DNA of 64,000 nt from Planctomycetia bacterium (GTDB lineage Bacteria > Planctomycetota > Planctomycetia > Pirellulales > JALHLM01). The notes beneath the pieces were generated by a model, which saw only the letters and a list, made by a program, of their open reading frames with translations, had not been told where the DNA came from and did not search any database. Within the stretch, counting starts at the first letter, position 1. The number at the start of each line of letters is the position of its first letter. Positions 59,704 to 64,000 of this stretch are shown piece after piece. The stretch is from contig JAWXBP010000231.1 of NCBI GenBank assembly GCA_034440135.1, positions 1-64,000 of the forward strand. The letters are read 5' to 3'. The position numbers were made by a program, and so were the translations under genes.

Positions 59704-59832
59704 TTCGCGCCTCATAGGCAAAATCTGCCGGTTAGGTTCAATTTGCCGGCATTGCGCGGCCGATCTTCCATGCGGTGTCCCGGGCGCGCAATTCTTCCGT
59801 CCGGGCGCCGACGTTCCGCGGAGGCCAATTCC

Positions 59833-60327
59833 ATGTCCGGCGCCAGGCTTTACGCCACGCTCATGCTGCTCATCGGGCTGGCCGCGCCTCTGGGTTGCTG
59901 CGAGCGCAAAGGCTTCGTCGTTCGCTGCGATATGGCGCTGGAACTGAACCGCGTGAGCCACCTCCTCGGCCGCCACGACGACTACGAGGCGTGCCCCGGC
60001 GACTGCGATTGCGCCGAGTGCCAGGCGATGGACGGCTGGAGCGGCGATGGCGACGGCGGTGCAATGCTGGGCGCGGAACCGCGCCTGCATCCGGTGCCGA
60101 CGCGTCCGGTGTTCGCTCCGGCCAGCCCGACGCCAGCCGCGCCGCCCGAGACGATCGATCCGAACGCTCCGCCGGTGAGCCAGCGCTCCGGCGGCGATTT
60201 TCGCTCCCGGAACGTGAGCGTCGGCCGCACCACGCCGCGCGAATCGAGCGGACAGCTCGCGCGCCGCGACGCGGCCGCCCAGGCGATGTTCGCCAAGCCC
60301 CAGCGGAATACGTCTCGTCCGCGATAG
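59833..60327 (+). CDS. Putative lipoprotein, planctomycete type
   Basis: This 164-residue protein has a signal peptide (MSGARLYATLMLLIGLAAPL) with a lipobox-like LGCC. Next comes a Cys-rich motif (FVVRCDMALELNRVSHL, then CPGDCDCAECQAM) that could bind metal or form disulfides, and then a Pro/Ala/Arg-rich low-complexity tail. The ATG at 59833 is chosen since it begins the signal peptide. The function is unknown. It lies 129 bases after the flippase gene. Confidence 0.65.
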   Translation: MSGARLYATLMLLIGLAAPLGCCERKGFVVRCDMALELNRVSHLLGRHDDYEACPGDCDCAECQAMDGWSGDGDGGAMLGAEPRLHPVPTRPVFAPASPTPAAPPETIDPNAPPVSQRSGGDFRSRNVSVGRTTPRESSGQLARRDAAAQAMFAKPQRNTSRPR

Positions 60328-60424
60328 CTTGTTGTAACATCCGGCAATTTCTGTTGCTTCGGCGTAGGCGCGATCGCAAAATGTGGGCCGGTGATCTTCC
60401 GGCCATTTACTGCGAGCCAGCGCC

Positions 60425-61132
60425 ATGACTGTCGACGAAGTAATGCGGGAACTGGAACGTCTCGGCAATCCCACGACGAAGCGCACGCTGATGAAACACG
60501 GCGCGCGTGAGCCGTGCTTCGGCGTCAAGATCGAAGAGTTGAAGAAGCTCCACAAACGCTTCAAGGGCGATCACGCGCTGGCCCTCGCGCTGTTCGAAAC
60601 GGGCAATGCCGATGCCATGTATCTGGCTGGCATCGCGGCCGATCCGGCGCAGATGAAAAAGTCCGACTTGAAGCGTTGGGCCAAAGGGGCGCATTGGTCG
60701 ATGCTGAGCGACTATGCCGTCGCCGGCGTAGCCGCGGAGAGTCCGCACGCTCGGGAACTCGGTTGGGAGTGGATCGACTCAAAGCTAGAGCTCATCGCCG
60801 GCGCCGGTTGGGCGACGCTCACCGGCTGGGTCTCGATCACGCCGGACGACGAACTCCCGCTCGGCGAACTCAAAAAACTGCTCGACCGCGTCGCGCGCGA
60901 GATTCACACGGCGAAAAACCGCACGCGCTATTCCATGAACGGCTTCGTCATTGGCGTCGCGGCTTACGTCGAACCGCTCATGGCGCACGCCTACAAAGTA
61001 GCGAAGAAAATCGGCGCAGTGGAAGTCGACATGGGGGACACCTCGTGCAAAGTCCCGCTGGCCACGGAATACATCGACAAAATTCGCACCATGGGCCGCA
61101 TCGGACGGAAACGGAAATCGGCGCGCTGCTAA
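60425..61132 (+). CDS. DNA alkylation repair protein (AlkD-like HEAT-repeat family)
   Basis: This 235-residue alpha-helical protein resembles the AlkC/AlkD superfamily of DNA glycosylases with HEAT-like repeats. Motifs are FGVKIEELKKLHKRF, LALALFETGNADAMYLAGI, AHWSMLSDYAVAGVAAESP, WIDSKLELIAGAGWATLTGW and YSMNGFVIGVAAYVEPLMAHA. It may remove N3/N7-alkylated purines, though many relatives in this subgroup lack confirmed activity. The ATG at 60425 follows the lipoprotein gene by 97 bases. It converges with hemDE. Confidence 0.8.
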   Translation: MTVDEVMRELERLGNPTTKRTLMKHGAREPCFGVKIEELKKLHKRFKGDHALALALFETGNADAMYLAGIAADPAQMKKSDLKRWAKGAHWSMLSDYAVAGVAAESPHARELGWEWIDSKLELIAGAGWATLTGWVSITPDDELPLGELKKLLDRVAREIHTAKNRTRYSMNGFVIGVAAYVEPLMAHAYKVAKKIGAVEVDMGDTSCKVPLATEYIDKIRTMGRIGRKRKSARC

Positions 61133-61162
61133 CGCCGTCTCAAGCAGAGCGACGCGGAACGA

Positions 61163-63091
61163 TTAGCGTTGGCTCAACTCGTGGACCATATCCACCAGCG
61201 CGATGACGTTATCGACCGGCGTATGCTCGTGGACGCCGTGGCCGAGGTTGAAGATGTGGCCGGGCCGATTCGCGGCCTTATTCAGTACATCGCTAGCGCC
61301 GCGGCGAATTTCCTCGCGCGGCGCGAACAGAATCGCCGGGTCGAGATTGCCTTGCACGCCGCGATCGTAACCGACCGTTTTCCAGGCTTCGTCCAGCCCG
61401 ATTCGCCAATCGACGCCGATCACCGCGCCGCCCGCCTCGCTCAAGGCCGGTAACAGCGCCGGATTGCCGGTGGCGAAGTTGATCACCGGCGCGCCGGGGC
61501 GCACGGCGTCGATGACCGCTTTGGTGTGCGGCAGCACGTAGCGGCGATAGTCGTCGGGCGACAGGCACCCGACCCAACTATCGAAAATCTGCACGGCCTG
61601 CGCGCCAGCCGCGAGTTGCGCGTTCAAGTATCGCGCCACACTCCGCGCGAGACGGCCCAGCAATTCGTGCCAGGCGCCTTCGTCGCGGTACATCAGCGTC
61701 TTCGTGTGGAGAAAATTCCGGCTCGCGCCCCCTTCGATGGTGTAGCTCGCTAACGTGAACGGCGCGCCCGCGAAGCCGATGAGCGGAATCTCCGGCTTGA
61801 GACCCGCGCGCGTCAGCTTCACGGTCTGCATCACGAAATCGAGCGCGTCGACGCTTTCCAGTTCCGCTACGCGATCGAGGTCGTCGGCCTCACGCACTGG
61901 ATTGTGAATGACCGGGCCTTCCCCCTTGGCGAATTCCAGCTCTAGGCCCATCGGCTCCAGCATGGGCAGCAGGTCGGAGAAGATAATCGCCGCATCGACT
62001 CCCAATCGTTCGACAGCCGTGAGCATCACTTCCGCGCAAAGCTGCGGATTCTTGCACAACTCCAGGAACGAGGTCTTCGCCCGGACCGCGCGGTATTCCG
62101 GCATGTACCGGCCCGCTTGGCGCATTAACCAGATTGGCGTGACGTTCGACGGTTCCCGGCGGCAGGCCTTCATGAACGGGCTGTCATACCACGGCGCGGT
62201 GCGATCATCACTCGATGTCGCGGCGGTCGGCGCAGACAGAATTAAATGCACACGGCGTTTGCGTTCCAGCAGCGCACCGCAACGTTCGGCGGCGCTTTGC
62301 ACCAGATGCCCCATCTTCGGATGTTCCGGCTCCAGGTCGACCGGCCAACCCTGATGCCTGAGCATTTCGCTCGTCGTCGGCCCGATGGAACACACCACGA
62401 CCTTGCCTAACTGTTCGCGCAGTTGTTCGGCGATTTCCAATCGCCGCGCCACGGCCAGCACGTTGATCACTTGATGCGCCGACGTGAACATCATCGCGTC
62501 GCGTTCGCCGGCCACGATCGCGAGGAGATTTGTTTCGAGCGGCGCCATCTCTTCCGGCAAGTCCCAGCCGTAAACCTTGACGGTGATCACGCGGGCCCCG
62601 CGCGCTTCAAGTCCGGCGACCAGGCTGGGATTCGGCAGGCCGTATTCTTGCAGGCCCACGGTGAGATTCAACACTGGCGACACCTGATCCAGAGTGGTCA
62701 GCACGTCGCGCCAGGTGTTCGGTTCCGGGACCTTGTGCGTTACTTCCAGGCCGAACTCCCGCATGGCCAAAACCGGCTTCGGACCGCGGGCGACGGTCAC
62801 GACATCGGACAGCGCGTTGAGAAAACGCTCGCGCCCAATCTGCCGTTCCACCTGGCTGACCAGATAGCGCGTGCCGACGCCCGTCATCAGAATGACCATC
62901 TCGATCTCGCCGCCGATCAAGCGATGGGCGAAATCGACCGCCGGCGGATTGTCGCCGAGTTGCACCTCGCGCATCGACGGACTGACGAACGCTTGCCCGC
63001 CGAATCGCTCGATCATCCGCCGCATGTCGTCCGCTTTCCGACTCTCGAACGAAGCGACGCGCAAACCGGCGAAATCAGCGGCGGAAGTCAT
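61163..63091 (-). CDS. hemE: Uroporphyrinogen-III synthase / uroporphyrinogen decarboxylase fusion (HemD-HemE)
   Basis: This 642-residue protein joins two consecutive steps of heme synthesis. Residues 1-270 are a HemD-type domain (FAGLRVASFESRKADDM, VILMTGVGTRYLV, DAMMFTSAHQVINVLAV, VVCSIGPTTSEMLRHQGW). A short linker with SAPTAATSSDD follows. Residues 307-642 are a HemE domain starting at an internal Met: PIWLMRQAGRYMPEYR (substrate Arg), AAIIFSDLLPMLEPMGL (essential Asp), GFAGAPFTLASYTIEGG, SWVGCLSPDDYRRYVLP and FNLGHGVHEHTPVDNV. Both domains look intact. Such a fusion could channel uroporphyrinogen III. Separate translation of the HemE part from M307 cannot be excluded. Confidence 0.93.
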   Translation of the reverse strand: MTSAADFAGLRVASFESRKADDMRRMIERFGGQAFVSPSMREVQLGDNPPAVDFAHRLIGGEIEMVILMTGVGTRYLVSQVERQIGRERFLNALSDVVTVARGPKPVLAMREFGLEVTHKVPEPNTWRDVLTTLDQVSPVLNLTVGLQEYGLPNPSLVAGLEARGARVITVKVYGWDLPEEMAPLETNLLAIVAGERDAMMFTSAHQVINVLAVARRLEIAEQLREQLGKVVVCSIGPTTSEMLRHQGWPVDLEPEHPKMGHLVQSAAERCGALLERKRRVHLILSAPTAATSSDDRTAPWYDSPFMKACRREPSNVTPIWLMRQAGRYMPEYRAVRAKTSFLELCKNPQLCAEVMLTAVERLGVDAAIIFSDLLPMLEPMGLELEFAKGEGPVIHNPVREADDLDRVAELESVDALDFVMQTVKLTRAGLKPEIPLIGFAGAPFTLASYTIEGGASRNFLHTKTLMYRDEGAWHELLGRLARSVARYLNAQLAAGAQAVQIFDSWVGCLSPDDYRRYVLPHTKAVIDAVRPGAPVINFATGNPALLPALSEAGGAVIGVDWRIGLDEAWKTVGYDRGVQGNLDPAILFAPREEIRRGASDVLNKAANRPGHIFNLGHGVHEHTPVDNVIALVDMVHELSQR

Positions 63092-63170
63092 CGGGCGTTT
63101 CTCGGACCGAGGGATCGAATCATGCCACTCGACATGCTAGCCCAGGTGTAGCAGGTCGAACAGTGAGAAG

Positions 63171-63276
63171 ACTGTGGGAGGCGTCTCCGACGCCGATGGA
63201 GAGGGCGGTGATTGCAGTTCGGACTTGCAGGACTGAGCAGCGCCGTATCTTCGGCGTCGGAGACGCCTCCCACAGT
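63171..63276. repeat. 'GGCGTCTCCGACGCCGATGG' inverted repeat, copy 2
   Basis: Arms 63171-63196 and 63251-63276 are perfectly complementary over 26 bases (core gggaggcgtctccgacgccg) and enclose 54 bases. The copy lies upstream of hemDE (minus strand) and of the LRR gene (plus strand). Confidence 0.8.
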
Positions 63277-63443
63277 CGATGCTGGACGCGGTCGGTTAAG
63301 ACGGTTCAAGTTCCGATTCAGGTCAGTGGCGAGCATTCGCCCCAGTTTTCGTCGCGCAGCCGCTCTGGTAATCTAGAGTCCACGTCACTGACTGCCGAGG
63401 CACATTGCCTCGATCCACGCGCCTGCCACGGAGCCCCTCCGCC

Positions 63444-64000
63444 ATGAAAACCCGTCTTTGGGGAGTGTTGTTAATTGCCGCCGCGTTCGCCGCGGGGTCT
63501 CGCGTTTCGAACGCTTCCGAGGCGGAAGACGCGGCGTTGAAGCGGATCGAGATTCTCGTCGGCTCGGTGGAAAAGAACCCCGCGGGCGTGGTGATCGGCG
63601 TGGATCTCTATGAGCGCCAGGCCGGCAATGCCGACATCGACCTGCTGCTGGCCGCATTTCCGAATTTGGAAAAGCTGAAACTCTGGGGCGCGAACATCAA
63701 CAACGAAGGCGTCGGCAAGCTCGCCGGCTTTGCGAAGCTGAAGGACCTCACGCTCGAGAATACGGAGATCACCGACGACGGCGTCGCGCTGCTGCAGGCG
63801 TTGAAGGAGCTCAAGTCGCTTAACTTGCGTCGCTCCACCAATATGACCGACGCCGCCATGGAACACGTGGCGAAGATGTCGTCGCTGGAGCAATTGCATT
63901 TGCTCTACAACAACATCGGCGATGTCGCGCTCGGAACGATCTCGACCATGAAGAAGCTCCGCGTGTTGGACCTGCGCGGCTGCGTGCTGGTGACGGACTC
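63444..64000 (+). CDS. Secreted leucine-rich-repeat protein (5' part, runs off the window)
   Basis: The gene starts at the ATG at 63444 with a signal peptide (MKTRLWGVLLIAAAFAAGSR, cleavage after SNA) and continues open to the end of the window, about 185 residues so far. LRR units of the LEKLKLWGANINNEGVGKL, LKDLTLENTEITDDGVALLQ and LEQLHLLYNNIGDVAL type are visible, as in the LRR protein at the left of the window. Its 3' end and repeat number cannot be known. A CGGAG ribosome site lies 12 bases upstream. Confidence 0.8.
   Translation, partial: MKTRLWGVLLIAAAFAAGSRVSNASEAEDAALKRIEILVGSVEKNPAGVVIGVDLYERQAGNADIDLLLAAFPNLEKLKLWGANINNEGVGKLAGFAKLKDLTLENTEITDDGVALLQALKELKSLNLRRSTNMTDAAMEHVAKMSSLEQLHLLYNNIGDVALGTISTMKKLRVLDLRGCVLVTD

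Noticed and set aside
1-64000. tRNA or rRNA genes
   Set aside because: No T-loop GGTTCGAATCC-type sequence paired with an acceptor stem, and no rRNA core sequence, was found on either strand.

Overview
The window comes from a high-GC bacterium of the phylum Planctomycetota, most likely a member of the Pirellulales. The supporting signs are PEP-CTERM surface proteins (one with a dockerin), an ECF sigma factor next to a TPR-type Ser/Thr kinase, an N-terminal F-x-LRTLL membrane anchor, a giant TPR/alpha-2-macroglobulin-like protein, a sulfotransferase, many planctomycete-type hypothetical proteins, and intergenic spaces filled with several families of short palindromic repeats. The taxonomic call is an inference from these features.

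Layout. 0.4-2.2 kb: arsenic operon arsR-arsM-arsC with two similar operator-like palindromes. 2.3-9.2 kb: housekeeping genes (LRR protein, ABC ATPase, ispF, an IS200-like transposase inside REP-like repeats, cysS, a small lipoprotein, ruvC-ruvA). 9.2-15.4 kb: a PEP-CTERM protein, then a TonB-dependent receptor, a YfiR-like protein and a CHASE-type hybrid histidine kinase, which look like one envelope-to-kinase signalling unit. 15.4-18.2 kb: a one-heme protein, a 40-residue membrane peptide and a DUF47-PiT phosphate transport pair. 18.5-20.4 kb: a dockerin/PEP-CTERM gene broken by one stop codon. 20.5-31 kb: a membrane protein, glycerate 2-kinase and the 2,728-residue giant protein. 31-39.7 kb (minus strand): ECF sigma factor, Ser/Thr kinase (frameshifted exactly at its DFG motif), NAD synthetase, a Tat-exported DUF6605-like protein and a GH43-like enzyme. 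39.8-43.6 kb: PEP-CTERM protein, acetyltransferase, sulfotransferase, epimerase. 43.8-51.1 kb: a five-gene ExbB/MotA-like motor cluster with three different single-membrane-pass partners and a periplasmic TPR protein; this is the best candidate for an undescribed system. 51-64 kb: an anti-sigma/FecR-like membrane protein, DUF1805, rpsT, trmL, an SDR, a flippase, an AlkD-like protein, a HemD-HemE fusion and the start of an LRR protein.

Two genes carry single-base lesions whose ancestral sequence can be read directly (CAA to TAA in the dockerin gene; loss of one T from a T4 run in the kinase). At least six palindromic repeat families sit between genes. In three cases a repeat supplies the TAG stop codon of the preceding gene, and in a fourth it starts on the last base of the stop. 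No tRNA, rRNA, CRISPR array or prophage was seen.
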